Shown piece by piece: positions 33,908 to 42,386 of a stretch of 64,000 nt of DNA. This stretch comes from Methylobacterium sp. PvR107 (GTDB lineage: Bacteria > Pseudomonadota > Alphaproteobacteria > Rhizobiales > Beijerinckiaceae): assembly GCF_017833295.1 (NCBI RefSeq), contig NZ_JAFIBW010000001.1, positions 1,426,001-1,490,000 on the forward strand. Reading direction: 5' to 3'. The translations under genes and the position numbers were made by a program. The notes under the pieces are model-generated. The model saw only the letters and a list, made by a program, of their open reading frames with translations. It made no database searches and had not been told where the DNA came from. Numbering within the stretch: position 1 is the first letter of the stretch; each line of letters opens with the position of its first letter.

Positions 33908-35236
33908 ATGAGCCGGGACCGTCAGCTGCATCTCGGCGCGTTCATGCGCCCGGTCGGAATCCACACGGCGTGGTGGCGCTATCCCGGCGGCTATCCGGAT
34001 GCGAACTTCAATTTCGCGCATCTGGCCCAATTCGCCCGGCGCCTTGAGGCCGCGAAATTCGACGCGTTCTTCATGGCCGACCATCTGGCGGTGATGAACA
34101 TGCCGATGGCGGCGCTGCGCCGTTCGGCCACCGTGACGTCGTTCGATCCCCTGACCCTGCTGCCGGCGCTCGCCGTGCTGACCGAGCGGATCGGGCTGAT
34201 CGCGACAGCCTCGACCACCTACAACGAGCCCTACCACGTCGCCCGCAAGTTCGCGTCCCTCGACCACATCTCGAACGGGCGGGCCGGCTGGAATCTCGTC
34301 ACCTCGGGCAACCCGGACGAGGCCCTGAATTTCGGACGCGACGCGCATGTCGATCACGCCACGCGCTACGCCCGGGCCCGCGAGTTCTTCGACGTGGTCA
34401 CCGGGCTGTGGGATTCCTTCGCCGACGACGCCTTCCCGATGGACCCGGAGAGCAACCTGTTCGTCGATCCGGCGAAGATCCACGTCCTCGACCATCGGGG
34501 CGAATTCCTCAAGGTGAAGGGCCCGCTCAACATCGCCCGCCCGGTCCAGGGCTGGCCGGTGATCGTGCAGGCCGGCGCCTCGGAGGCGGGCAAGCAGATC
34601 GCGGCCGAGACCGCCGAGATGGTGTTCGGCTCCGGCTCGACCCTGGAGGCGGCCCAGGCCTTCTACGCAGACGTGAAGGGCCGGATGCCGGCGGCCGGAC
34701 GCGATCCGGACAGTCTGAAGATCCTGCCCGGCTGCTTCGTGGTGCTGGGCGAGACCGAGGCGGAGGCGCAGGCCAAGAAGGCGCGCCTCGACGATCTCGT
34801 CCATCCCGATAGCGGGCTCGCCAACCTGTCGGTGCGCCTCGGCGTCGATGCCACGGGCTTCGACCTCGACGCGCCGCTGCCCGACCTGCCCGAGACCAAC
34901 GCCAGCAAGAGCGGACAGGCGCAGATCGTCGATTACGCTCGCCGCACGGGTGCGACCGTGCGGGAGCTCGCCCGCAAGGTCGGCGGCTATGGCGGGCTGC
35001 AGATGGTCGGGACCCCGGCCCAGGTCGCCGACCGCATGGAGGAATGGCTGGAGACCCGGGCCTGCGACGGCTTCAACGTTATGTTTCCCTTCGTGCCGGA
35101 GGGACTCGACGACGTGGTCGACCGCCTGGTGCCCGAGCTGCAGCGCCGGGGCCTGTTCCGCATCGACTATTCGGGCACCACCCTGCGCGATCACCTCGGC
35201 CTCAAGCGGCCCGCGAATCGCCACTTCACCGACTGA
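33908..35236 (+). CDS. NtaA/SnaA/DszA-type flavin-dependent monooxygenase
   Basis: A 442-residue luciferase-like enzyme of the NtaA/DszA branch. Hallmarks are MRPVGIHTAWWRYPGGYPDA, EAAKFDAFFMADHLAVMNMP, YHVARKFASLDHISNGRAGW, VTSGNPDEALNFG and HRGEFLKVKGPLNIARPVQG. Members oxidise nitrilotriacetate, dibenzothiophene sulfone, dimethyl sulfide and similar compounds with FMNH2. It follows the cupin gene, so organosulfur oxidation is likely. It needs a reductase from elsewhere. Confidence 0.9.
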   Translation: MSRDRQLHLGAFMRPVGIHTAWWRYPGGYPDANFNFAHLAQFARRLEAAKFDAFFMADHLAVMNMPMAALRRSATVTSFDPLTLLPALAVLTERIGLIATASTTYNEPYHVARKFASLDHISNGRAGWNLVTSGNPDEALNFGRDAHVDHATRYARAREFFDVVTGLWDSFADDAFPMDPESNLFVDPAKIHVLDHRGEFLKVKGPLNIARPVQGWPVIVQAGASEAGKQIAAETAEMVFGSGSTLEAAQAFYADVKGRMPAAGRDPDSLKILPGCFVVLGETEAEAQAKKARLDDLVHPDSGLANLSVRLGVDATGFDLDAPLPDLPETNASKSGQAQIVDYARRTGATVRELARKVGGYGGLQMVGTPAQVADRMEEWLETRACDGFNVMFPFVPEGLDDVVDRLVPELQRRGLFRIDYSGTTLRDHLGLKRPANRHFTD

Positions 35237-35281
35237 AGCCCGTTCTGTCGGCTGGCGGGGCAGAAGCCGGCCGCGCCGGTC

Positions 35282-35548
35282 TCAGCGCCCCTGCGCGTCG
35301 CGCAGGACCGCCCGAACCTGACCGGCGGCGACGGCGAGCGCAGTCTCCTGCGGGGCGCCATCAGCCTCGTCCTGCGCCAGTGAACCGAGCCTGTAGGCGA
35401 TTCGGTGCTCGACGGCCTGCAGCAACTCGCGCGCCGGTTCCGCCTCGATGCGAAGCAGCGTCTGCGCGAGATCAAGATAGGCGCTCCGAAGGAGGCTGAA
35501 GGCGAAGCGTGTCGCGGCTTCATCCGCGATCGGTGTCATATCGGTCAT
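35282..35548 (-). CDS. Small hypothetical helical protein
   Basis: An 88-residue protein, MTDMTPIADEAATRFAFSLL followed by amphipathic helices (RSAYLDLAQTLLRIEAEPAR, ELLQAVEHRIAYRLGSLAQD). No signal or membrane segment. AGGAAC lies at a suitable distance before the ATG. It converges with the monooxygenase gene. Function unknown. Confidence 0.6.
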   Translation of the reverse strand: MTDMTPIADEAATRFAFSLLRSAYLDLAQTLLRIEAEPARELLQAVEHRIAYRLGSLAQDEADGAPQETALAVAAGQVRAVLRDAQGR

Positions 35549-36150
35549 GGCGTGTTCCTGACTAAAAACACGCTCCCCAGAACGCCGGTTCTATATATCG
35601 CGATTCTATGATTGTAAATCTGTCTGATGTGAAGTGTTCGAGCCTCGGCGATCGCTTCCGAAAATTATAACCTATGATGGCACTGCTGTGCTTCCGGGAT
35701 CGGCCGGTTCAGGCTGCGTCCAGCCGGCACCGGCACTGCGTCAGAGACGCGCTTTCTCCGCTTCCGGGGCTACTGACTTCGTCACGCTTTCGGGGCGGTA
35801 GGAGCATCGAAGTCGATCTCGACCCAGTCGGAGCAGGACCGTTGCGCGCGAGGCAGAGGGCGCGCGGAGATGAGCGTGCCGGAGAGCGGCCGCCGCAGAG
35901 CAGGAAGAGGCTCGAGGCGGCGCAATTTTTCTGACCGTCCAGCGAAGAGTTTTTCAGCAGCACACCCGTCCACTTTTGCGATACTGTCCCCGGAGCGGCA
36001 CGGCCTGCGTGCAATGCCGTAAATATTGATGCGCTGCAATAATACGACCAGACGAAAACGAACCGGGCGCACTCGGCCGGTGACAGTCTCGGAGGCGGCC
36101 GGCTTCGCGCCTGGTCGCCGATCCGGACCCCAGGGAGGATCACGGGCTTC
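35549..36150. other. Gap before the CoA-transferase gene
   Basis: About 600 bases with several AT-rich patches (for example around 35,585-35,670 and 36,020-36,050) but no convincing gene. The right end carries a GGGAGGA ribosome site 11 bases before the CoA-transferase ATG. Confidence 0.35.
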
Positions 36151-38133
36151 ATGAGGAAGAACAAGGTCATCTCGGCGGACGAGGCCATCGCGCTGATCCG
36201 CGAGAACGACGTCGTCACCACCACGGGGTTCGTCCAGAGCTGCATCCCGGAGGCGCTGCACGCGGCTCTGGAGAAGCGCTATGTCGAGACCGGCTCGCCG
36301 CGCGGGCTGACACTGATCATGACGGCGGGCGCCGGCGACAGCAAAGGCCTCGGCACCGGACGGTTGCATCATGACGGCCTGCTCGCGCGGGTGATCGCGG
36401 CCAATTTCGGTCGCATGCCCAAAGTCGCCAAGGCCGCCCAGGACAACCTGATCCGCGGCTACAACCTACCGCAAGGTGTGATCTCGCAGCTCTACCGGGC
36501 CTGCGCGGCGGGCCAGCCGGGCCTGTTCTCGAAAGTCGGCCTGAAGACCTATGTTGATCCGCGCCACGGCGGTGCCAAGGTCAATGAACTGACCACCGAG
36601 GACATCGTCAAGCTCGTGGAGGTCGATGGCGAGGAATGGCTGTTCTACACGGCCACCAAGATCGACGTGGCCTTCATCCGCGCCACCTCGGCCGACCCGT
36701 CGGGCAACCTGTCCTACGAGAAGGAGGCGCTCACGCTGGACTGCCTCGCCCAGGCCATGGCGGCCCGCAACAACGGCGGCATCGTCATCGCGCAGGTCGA
36801 GCGTATCGTCGATGACGGCTATCTGCTGCCCAAGGACGTCCGCGTGCCCGGCATCCTGGTCGACTGCGTCGTGCTGGCCGAGCCGGAGATGCACCGGATG
36901 AATTACGGCGTGGTCTACGACGCCGCGCTCGCCGGAGAGATCCGCGTGCCGGTCACCGGGATCAAGCGCATGGCGCTCAACGAGCGCAAGATCATCGCCC
37001 GGCGGGCCGCCTTCGAGCTGCCGCCGAACGGCGTGGTCAATCTCGGCGTCGGGGCCCCGGAGGGCATCTCGTCGGTGGCCAACGAGGAGAAGATCACCCC
37101 ATACATCACGCTCACCACCGAGGCCGGCGCGGTCGGCGGCGTGCTGGCCTCCGGCTCGAGCTTCGGCGCGGCCACGAATGCTGACTGCATCATCGACCAG
37201 AACCAGATGTTCGATTTCTACGACGGCGGTGGCCTCGACATGACCTGCCTCGGCATGGCCGAGTGCGACGAGGCCGGCAACGTCAACACCTCGAAGTTCG
37301 GCGGCAAGCTGAACGGCTGCGGCGGCTTCATCAACATCTCGCAGAATGCCCGCACCGTGGTGTTCGCCGGAACCTTCACGGCGGGCGGGCTGGAGATCGC
37401 CGTCAACGATGGTCAGGTCCGGATCCTGACCGAGGGCAAGGCCCGCAAGTTCGTCGGCAAGGTCCAGCAGAACACCTTCTCGGGGCCCTACGCGGTCGAG
37501 CGCTCACAGCCGGTGCTCTACGTGACCGAGCGCTGCGTCTTCCAGCTCACTCCGGAGGGGCTCGAGCTGATCGAGGTCGCGCCCGGAATCGACATCGAGC
37601 GCGACATCCTCGCCCACATGGACTTCAAGCCGGTGGTGCGGAACCCGATGCCGATGGATCCGCGGATTTTCCGCGAGGATCCGATGGAGCTGATCTCGGA
37701 CCTGCTCAACCTCGATCTCAAGTCGCGCGTCAGCTACGACGGCGAGCGCAACATCCTTTTCGTCAACCTCGAAGGCTGGTACTGCCGGGTGAAGGGCGAC
37801 ATGGACGAGCTGCGCCTGACCATCGTCGAGGCCTGCCGGAAGGCCGGCCAACGGGTCAACGCCGTGATCAACCACGACGGCTTCCGGCTCAACGAGAACC
37901 TGGTCGACGACTACGCCGGGATGGTCCAGTACCTGCAGGCGAACTACTATGCGACTACGACCCGCTACGCGACGAGCGCCTTCCTGCGCCTGAAGATGGA
38001 AGAGGCTCTGAATAGACGCGGCGTCGCCCCGCATGTCTTCGAGCGCAGGGAAGAGGCGCAGGCCTTCGTCAGCAGCACCGAGGACAAGAAGGCGCGCAAA
38101 CGGATCTCGCCGGCCGTGGCTTCGGCGGCCTGA
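36151..38133 (+). CDS. Acyl-CoA:acetate/3-ketoacid CoA-transferase with long C-terminal extension
   Basis: A 660-residue single-chain family I CoA-transferase with alpha-like and beta-like halves fused. The catalytic Glu is in YITLTTEAGAVGGVLASGSS (near residue 323); LGVGAPEGISSVANEE and CGGFINISQNARTVVFAGTF are further family blocks. After the usual end (near residue 515, SRPMDPRIF-like NPMPMDPRIF) there is an extra domain of about 140 residues: LFVNLEGWYCRVKGDMDELR, RVNAVINHDGFRLNENLVDD. It moves CoA between acyl groups such as acetate and acetoacetate. The extra domain is unexplained. A terminator-like hairpin follows. Confidence 0.87.
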   Translation: MRKNKVISADEAIALIRENDVVTTTGFVQSCIPEALHAALEKRYVETGSPRGLTLIMTAGAGDSKGLGTGRLHHDGLLARVIAANFGRMPKVAKAAQDNLIRGYNLPQGVISQLYRACAAGQPGLFSKVGLKTYVDPRHGGAKVNELTTEDIVKLVEVDGEEWLFYTATKIDVAFIRATSADPSGNLSYEKEALTLDCLAQAMAARNNGGIVIAQVERIVDDGYLLPKDVRVPGILVDCVVLAEPEMHRMNYGVVYDAALAGEIRVPVTGIKRMALNERKIIARRAAFELPPNGVVNLGVGAPEGISSVANEEKITPYITLTTEAGAVGGVLASGSSFGAATNADCIIDQNQMFDFYDGGGLDMTCLGMAECDEAGNVNTSKFGGKLNGCGGFINISQNARTVVFAGTFTAGGLEIAVNDGQVRILTEGKARKFVGKVQQNTFSGPYAVERSQPVLYVTERCVFQLTPEGLELIEVAPGIDIERDILAHMDFKPVVRNPMPMDPRIFREDPMELISDLLNLDLKSRVSYDGERNILFVNLEGWYCRVKGDMDELRLTIVEACRKAGQRVNAVINHDGFRLNENLVDDYAGMVQYLQANYYATTTRYATSAFLRLKMEEALNRRGVAPHVFERREEAQAFVSSTEDKKARKRISPAVASAA

Positions 38134-38145
38134 GATCGCGCAAGG

Positions 38146-38166
38146 CGCCCGGAGGCGTTCCGGGCG
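38146..38166. terminator. Hairpin after the CoA-transferase gene
   Basis: CGCCCGGA, 5-base loop GGCGT, TCCGGGCG gives a perfect 8-bp stem 12 bases after the stop. There is no T-run on the plus strand, so termination efficiency is uncertain. Confidence 0.45.
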
Positions 38167-38201
38167 GATGCGGGACCGCTCCGTTCTGGTATACGGGCCG
38201 A

Positions 38202-39140
38202 ATGCCGTTCTCGTCCCGGATCCTGCGGGTGAGCGTCGCGAGGAGCTCTGCCCTGCACCCGCATCTGCGCGATCTCGTGGCACCGGTCGAGCGAGACGCG
38301 GTCTCCGGTGCGGATTGGGCCGCGCAGGTCGCGGCGCTGGCCCACGAGGCCCTCATCGGCGAATTGGAGACGTGGCCGAAGCCGGGCCTCGTCAGCCCAG
38401 TGGATTCCGGCAGCCATGACGACATGGATGCCGACACCCTGCGCCGGAGTGCGGCAGCGATCCGGCCGTATTTCGCCGAGCTTGTCGAAGCCGGTGCGGC
38501 GGCGGCTGCCATGAGACAGCTCCGGGCGATCGGGATGCGAGCCGAAGCCGCGATGATGCGTGCCACCTTCGGCATCAACGCGCACCGCGGCGCGATCTTC
38601 TCGCTGGGCCTGATCTGCGCGGCGGCCGGTGCGATCGGCGGCCCCCCGGAATCGGCAGAGGCCTGCGCCGATACCGTGCGCCATCTCTGGGGCCTTGCGA
38701 TCGCCGATTCGCCGCCATCGCCGGTCAGCCACGGCGGCCGGGCGGCGCGCCGCTACGGCGTCGGCGGGGCGGGTGCCGAGGCGGCGGCCGGCTTCCCGAC
38801 CATCCGCAGCGTCGGCCTGCCGGCCCTGCGTCATGGCCGCCTCTGCGCGCCCGGGGATGCCGAGGCGGCCCGAGTCCAGTGCTTCTTCGCGCTCCTGGCG
38901 GTTGTCGACGACACGAATCTGCTGCACCGCGGCGGAGCGGACGGGCTGGCCGGCGCCCGGTCGGCGGCCGCGGATTTCGTGGCCGCTGGCGGGATCGCGG
39001 CGCCCGGCTGGCGCGATCGGGCCGTTGCGATCCACCGCGCCTTCGTTGCGGCGCGACTCAGCCCGGGCGGTTGCGCGGACCTGCTTGCGGCGACGCTGCT
39101 ACTGGACGCGCTCGCGCGACCTCCTGGGCGCGGCGCATAG
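38202..39140 (+). CDS. Triphosphoribosyl-dephospho-CoA synthase-like protein (MdcB/CitG family)
   Basis: A 312-residue protein of the CitG/MdcB family, which makes the prosthetic-group precursor of malonate or citrate decarboxylase/lyase acyl carrier proteins. Family blocks are ALIGELETWPKPGLVSPVDS, GSHDDMDADTLRRSAAAIRP, FGINAHRGAIFSLGLICAAA and VVDDTNLLHRGGADGL. The KPGLV block with GSHxDMD is MdcB-like. No malonate decarboxylase (mdcA, mdcC-H) is nearby, so its carrier partner is unknown. The start is uncertain; GTG at 38229 is an alternative. Confidence 0.8.
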   Translation: MPFSSRILRVSVARSSALHPHLRDLVAPVERDAVSGADWAAQVAALAHEALIGELETWPKPGLVSPVDSGSHDDMDADTLRRSAAAIRPYFAELVEAGAAAAAMRQLRAIGMRAEAAMMRATFGINAHRGAIFSLGLICAAAGAIGGPPESAEACADTVRHLWGLAIADSPPSPVSHGGRAARRYGVGGAGAEAAAGFPTIRSVGLPALRHGRLCAPGDAEAARVQCFFALLAVVDDTNLLHRGGADGLAGARSAAADFVAAGGIAAPGWRDRAVAIHRAFVAARLSPGGCADLLAATLLLDALARPPGRGA

Positions 39141-39150
39141 CTGACCGCGC

Positions 39151-39969
39151 GTGAATGGACCGTCCGGTCGCATTCAAGCGCGGCCGATCGATCCCCACAT
39201 CGGATCCGTCTCCCGCCCCTCACCCGGTCCGCCCTTGACCTTCTTCCGGATCGCGCTTCTCGCGCTGGTTGCCCTCTTCCTCGTGCCGGTCGCGATTTCG
39301 GCCACGCTATACTGGTTGCGCGCAAGCGGCGACTGGCGGCTCGCCGACCGGTCGAGCAGCGGATTGCTGCCGCCTGCGGATCTGCATCCGGGTGCCGTGG
39401 TACGCATCTTCTCCGCCCGGACCGTCAGCTGGCGCGGCATCGTCGCGACGCACAGCTGGATCGTCATCAAGAGCCGCGACGAGCGCCGCTACCGTCGGTT
39501 CGACTACACCGCCTGGGGCCAACCGATCTGGATCGATCGGTTCGTGCCCGATGGCCGCTGGTTCGGGAACGCACCCGACGTCGTGTTCGCGGCGGACGGC
39601 CAGGAAGCCGAGGCCATGCTGCCGCGGATCCGCAGGGCCGTGGCCGAGTACCGCTTCGCCCGCCCCGGGGACTATGTCGTCTGGCCGGGTCCGAACTCGA
39701 ACACCTTCGTCGCCGCGATCATGGCGGCGGTTCCGGAAATGCGCGCCACGCTCCCGACTACGGCGATCGGCAAAGACTTCCCCTACGACGGCCGCTGGAT
39801 CGGGCGGACACCGTCGGGTACCGGCATCCGGATCAATCTCGGCGGCTATGCCGGCCTGACGCTCGGCTGGGTCGAGGGGCTCGAAGTGAACCTGCTCGGG
39901 GGCGTAGCCGGGATCGACCTGCGCCGGCCGGGGATCAAATTGCCGGCTCTCGGTCGGCTCGGCATCTGA
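39151..39969 (+). CDS. DUF3750 membrane-anchored protein
   Basis: A 272-residue protein with one N-terminal membrane segment (FFRIALLALVALFLVPVAIS) and a DUF3750 domain: TVSWRGIVATHSWIVIKSRD, FRFDY-like RRFDYTAWGQPIW, GDYVVWPGPNSNTFVAAIMA. Function unknown; the conserved His-Ser and Asn residues suggest a hydrolase-like fold. The GTG start at 39151 adds about 30 residues before the hydrophobic segment; TTG 39235 is another option. Confidence 0.75.
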   Translation: MNGPSGRIQARPIDPHIGSVSRPSPGPPLTFFRIALLALVALFLVPVAISATLYWLRASGDWRLADRSSSGLLPPADLHPGAVVRIFSARTVSWRGIVATHSWIVIKSRDERRYRRFDYTAWGQPIWIDRFVPDGRWFGNAPDVVFAADGQEAEAMLPRIRRAVAEYRFARPGDYVVWPGPNSNTFVAAIMAAVPEMRATLPTTAIGKDFPYDGRWIGRTPSGTGIRINLGGYAGLTLGWVEGLEVNLLGGVAGIDLRRPGIKLPALGRLGI

Positions 39970-40205
39970 GGGTCCGGGGCACGCCGCCAAGCGTCGCCTG
40001 TGGCCTCGAGGCCGGACGCGGCCCTGCTCAGGCCGCGCCCGTTCGCTCACGGTGCGGGTCGAGGGTCGGCACCGACTCCAAGCCCCTGCGAGCCATGCGT
40101 GTTTGTGGGTAGCCCGCTTCGCCGACGTCGACCCACGCGTTGGTCCAGCGCGGCCCTGAAGGATCCGACCCGGTAGTCCCGGCTCATGACGGAGAGCGCC
40201 TTTCG

Positions 40206-41096
40206 TCAGTCGCCCCGCGCACCCTTGATGACGACCCGCTTGCCCGTCATCACGACCGACTTCGTAACCGACTGACTGAGGACCGATCGCCAGTAGTCCG
40301 GGAAGGCGAGGCCGCGACCCTCATGCTCGAACGTGGCACTCGCCAGACCGCTCTCACTGACGAACAGCGTGTCCTCCACATTATAGTGCCGAGTCGAGAC
40401 GGCTGCGAAGAAGCCGTTGTCGATCAGGCTGGCGATGTGGCGGGCCAGCCGGATCCTCGGGCGCCAATGATACTCGGCGACCGAGACGGGCTGGTTCATC
40501 ACGTCCTCGACCGAGGCGGCATGACCCGTTCGCGTCTTGAGAAAGAACCCGTAATCGGGATCGTGCATCTCCCAGCCACGAGGACCCTTCAGTTCCAAGA
40601 CGTGGTGGCTCCAAACCGTGGTCACCGGGCCGCCGGAGTACAGGGTCACGTACCGAACCGGCATGCCGACGCTCTCGGCGATGGCGGCCGCAGCAAGTGC
40701 CCTGTGGCCACATTCCAGGAACGGCGGACGTGCGCCGGCGGCTGCGTCTACAATCCGAAGCAAATTCTCATCGACGTTCTGAGACGGAAATGCCTTGCCC
40801 GCTTCCGAGAGCATGAGCCTGTATTCGGCGGGCGCCTTCCACATCGCTCTGGACAGAGCCCACCGCTTCAAGGTCGTTCGCGTCCGCGCTTCCCAGGGGT
40901 AATGCCAGCTGTTCGCGTAGACGAACCGGGCTACCGCCGTGGGGGTCGGTGGGGCGCCGTCGCCGGGCGAAAGTGTCTCGGCGATGCCGCGTGCCACGCC
41001 GCCGTCAACGGGGCGAAAATCCTTCCAACGCTGCGGCGAGGTCGCGCGCCGAGCGGAAGTGAACGTCAATGCCGGTAATCTCGGCGCCAAGAGCAT
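40206..41096 (-). CDS. Transglutaminase-like cysteine protease-fold protein
   Basis: Up to 296 residues. A Cys-His-Asp triad is visible: Cys in PPFLECGHRALAAAAIAESV, His in VWSHHVLELKGPRGWEMHDP and Asp in the same stretch, as in transglutaminase-like proteins. Other features: FVYANSWHYPWEARTRTTLK and IDNGFFAAVSTRHYNVEDTL. The N-terminus overlaps the methyltransferase end by up to 92 bases; a GTG at 40997 would start it just after that gene's stop and is perhaps more likely. The tight order with the methyltransferase suggests a joint function, which is unknown. Confidence 0.6.
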   Translation of the reverse strand: MLLAPRLPALTFTSARRATSPQRWKDFRPVDGGVARGIAETLSPGDGAPPTPTAVARFVYANSWHYPWEARTRTTLKRWALSRAMWKAPAEYRLMLSEAGKAFPSQNVDENLLRIVDAAAGARPPFLECGHRALAAAAIAESVGMPVRYVTLYSGGPVTTVWSHHVLELKGPRGWEMHDPDYGFFLKTRTGHAASVEDVMNQPVSVAEYHWRPRIRLARHIASLIDNGFFAAVSTRHYNVEDTLFVSESGLASATFEHEGRGLAFPDYWRSVLSQSVTKSVVMTGKRVVIKGARGD

Positions 41097-41700
41097 TCAT
41101 CATCTCCTCGACGCCAGTCGATCCCATCCGCCCGTCGCTTTCGGGGTTGCTGCGGAAGTACAGGCGTCCATCCTCTGTGAGGTGTTTTGTCACCAAATCC
41201 TTGAGGAAGAAGGCCCACTCCTTCTGCCCCCAAAGGTCCGGGCTGGAGTTGTTGTTGAAGCAAGTGGCGAAAGCTATGACAAGGTCGAACCGGCCACGAT
41301 TAAGCGGCATCGGCGTGAAGGCGGTGATCCGGCAGACCGTGCGCTTAACGCCGAGTGCGGACGTGACCTCGTTGTAGAGCGGCAGCGTGTCGATATCGAC
41401 CGCCTCGACCTCGTGGCCGAAGCATGAGCAGATGAACGGATAGTATCCGAAGCCTGTGCCGAGGTCCAAGATCCTCAACCGTGATCCCGAGTTCAAGTCG
41501 AGTGCCACCATATCCTTGTAATAGGCTGGGATATAGGCTTGATAGTTCAGGTATTTTTCGGCGGCCAGTCCGGGTGCATCGACGGCATAGCGGCTCTTGA
41601 TGCGCTGAAATCGGGCGTTGCCGTCGATCAGCGATACGATCTGGTCGGCGGTCATCCCGGACGCGGGTTTGCTGCGCGCACGCCTGAAGAGATCGAACAT
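41005..41700 (-). CDS. Class I SAM-dependent methyltransferase
   Basis: A 231-residue methyltransferase. Motif I is RILDLGTGFGYYPFICSCFG, followed by EVEAVDIDTLPLYNEVTSAL (motif II acidic residue) and FDLVIAFATCFNNNSSPDLW. Target unknown. It precedes and overlaps the transglutaminase-like gene on the same strand, forming a two-gene unit. Slightly lower G+C than its neighbours and flanked by a gene-free stretch, which may indicate transfer. Confidence 0.78.
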   Translation of the reverse strand: MFDLFRRARSKPASGMTADQIVSLIDGNARFQRIKSRYAVDAPGLAAEKYLNYQAYIPAYYKDMVALDLNSGSRLRILDLGTGFGYYPFICSCFGHEVEAVDIDTLPLYNEVTSALGVKRTVCRITAFTPMPLNRGRFDLVIAFATCFNNNSSPDLWGQKEWAFFLKDLVTKHLTEDGRLYFRSNPESDGRMGSTGVEEMMNALGAEITGIDVHFRSARDLAAALEGFSPR

Positions 41701-42386
41701 CCGAACCTACCAGTTTTGGAGCGGCTGCATATTCACATATAGCAGGGCTGCGCAATACTAGTCGGTCTGATACTCATTCACATCTTCTTATCGGTCGTCT
41801 AATGTTCGGCAATCATCGCTAGCGGCCTAGAGACGTCGCGCGGCGAAGCTTCGCGTAGAAGCGGACGACGCATTCAGAGGATCTCCGCGGTTCGCGACCC
41901 CCCCTGAGATTCGGGGGCCGCCGCAGCCGAGCCCCCGAATCCAGAGCCGCAAAGCGTGCCTGCGGGGCACCGACGGCGGATCTGAATTCCTGGCCCTGCT
42001 TCGCAGTCCTGGAACGACGGGGTTTTCGGACGTGGGCGGAGAGCTGTTCTCTCGACACTCTTGCACGTCTCCTCGTCTTCGACCCGGTCGGCGACGAGTT
42101 CTCACGTCCCAACGATCGGCTCGGCGAGGGATGCGCCGCCGGCCTGCAGCGAGGCGCGATCGGTGTTGTCGGGGCGCCTAGCGCCGCGGGACCGCCGAGC
42201 GCGCGGGTCTGAAGGAAAGAGGCTCCGGAGGCCCGGGACGGATCTTCAGATGCGGTGGTCTTCGACTACGACGCTGCGGAGGGGGCGCGGGATCGCGCCG
42301 CGCCGCTATGCGGGCCCGCAGCCGGGCCTCCAACCGACGCATGCGTTTGGCAGCCGGACCGGATCTGCACCCGTGCCGGCGCGATC
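41701..42386. other. Gap with an 11-bp perfect hairpin
   Basis: 686 bases with no gene I can support. GATTCGGGGGC at 41908-41918 and GCCCCCGAATC at 41931-41941 form a perfect 11-bp stem with a 12-base loop and no T-run. It lies at a point where two units may end or begin; a terminator or an RNA fold are both possible. Confidence 0.4.

Noticed and set aside
38202..39140. Full malonate decarboxylase operon
   Set aside because: Only the MdcB-like gene is present; no mdcA, mdcC or mdcD neighbours.
41908..41941. Hairpin as a known RNA gene
   Set aside because: The stem is only 11 bp with no conserved loop or promoter recognised; kept only as a note in the gap entry.
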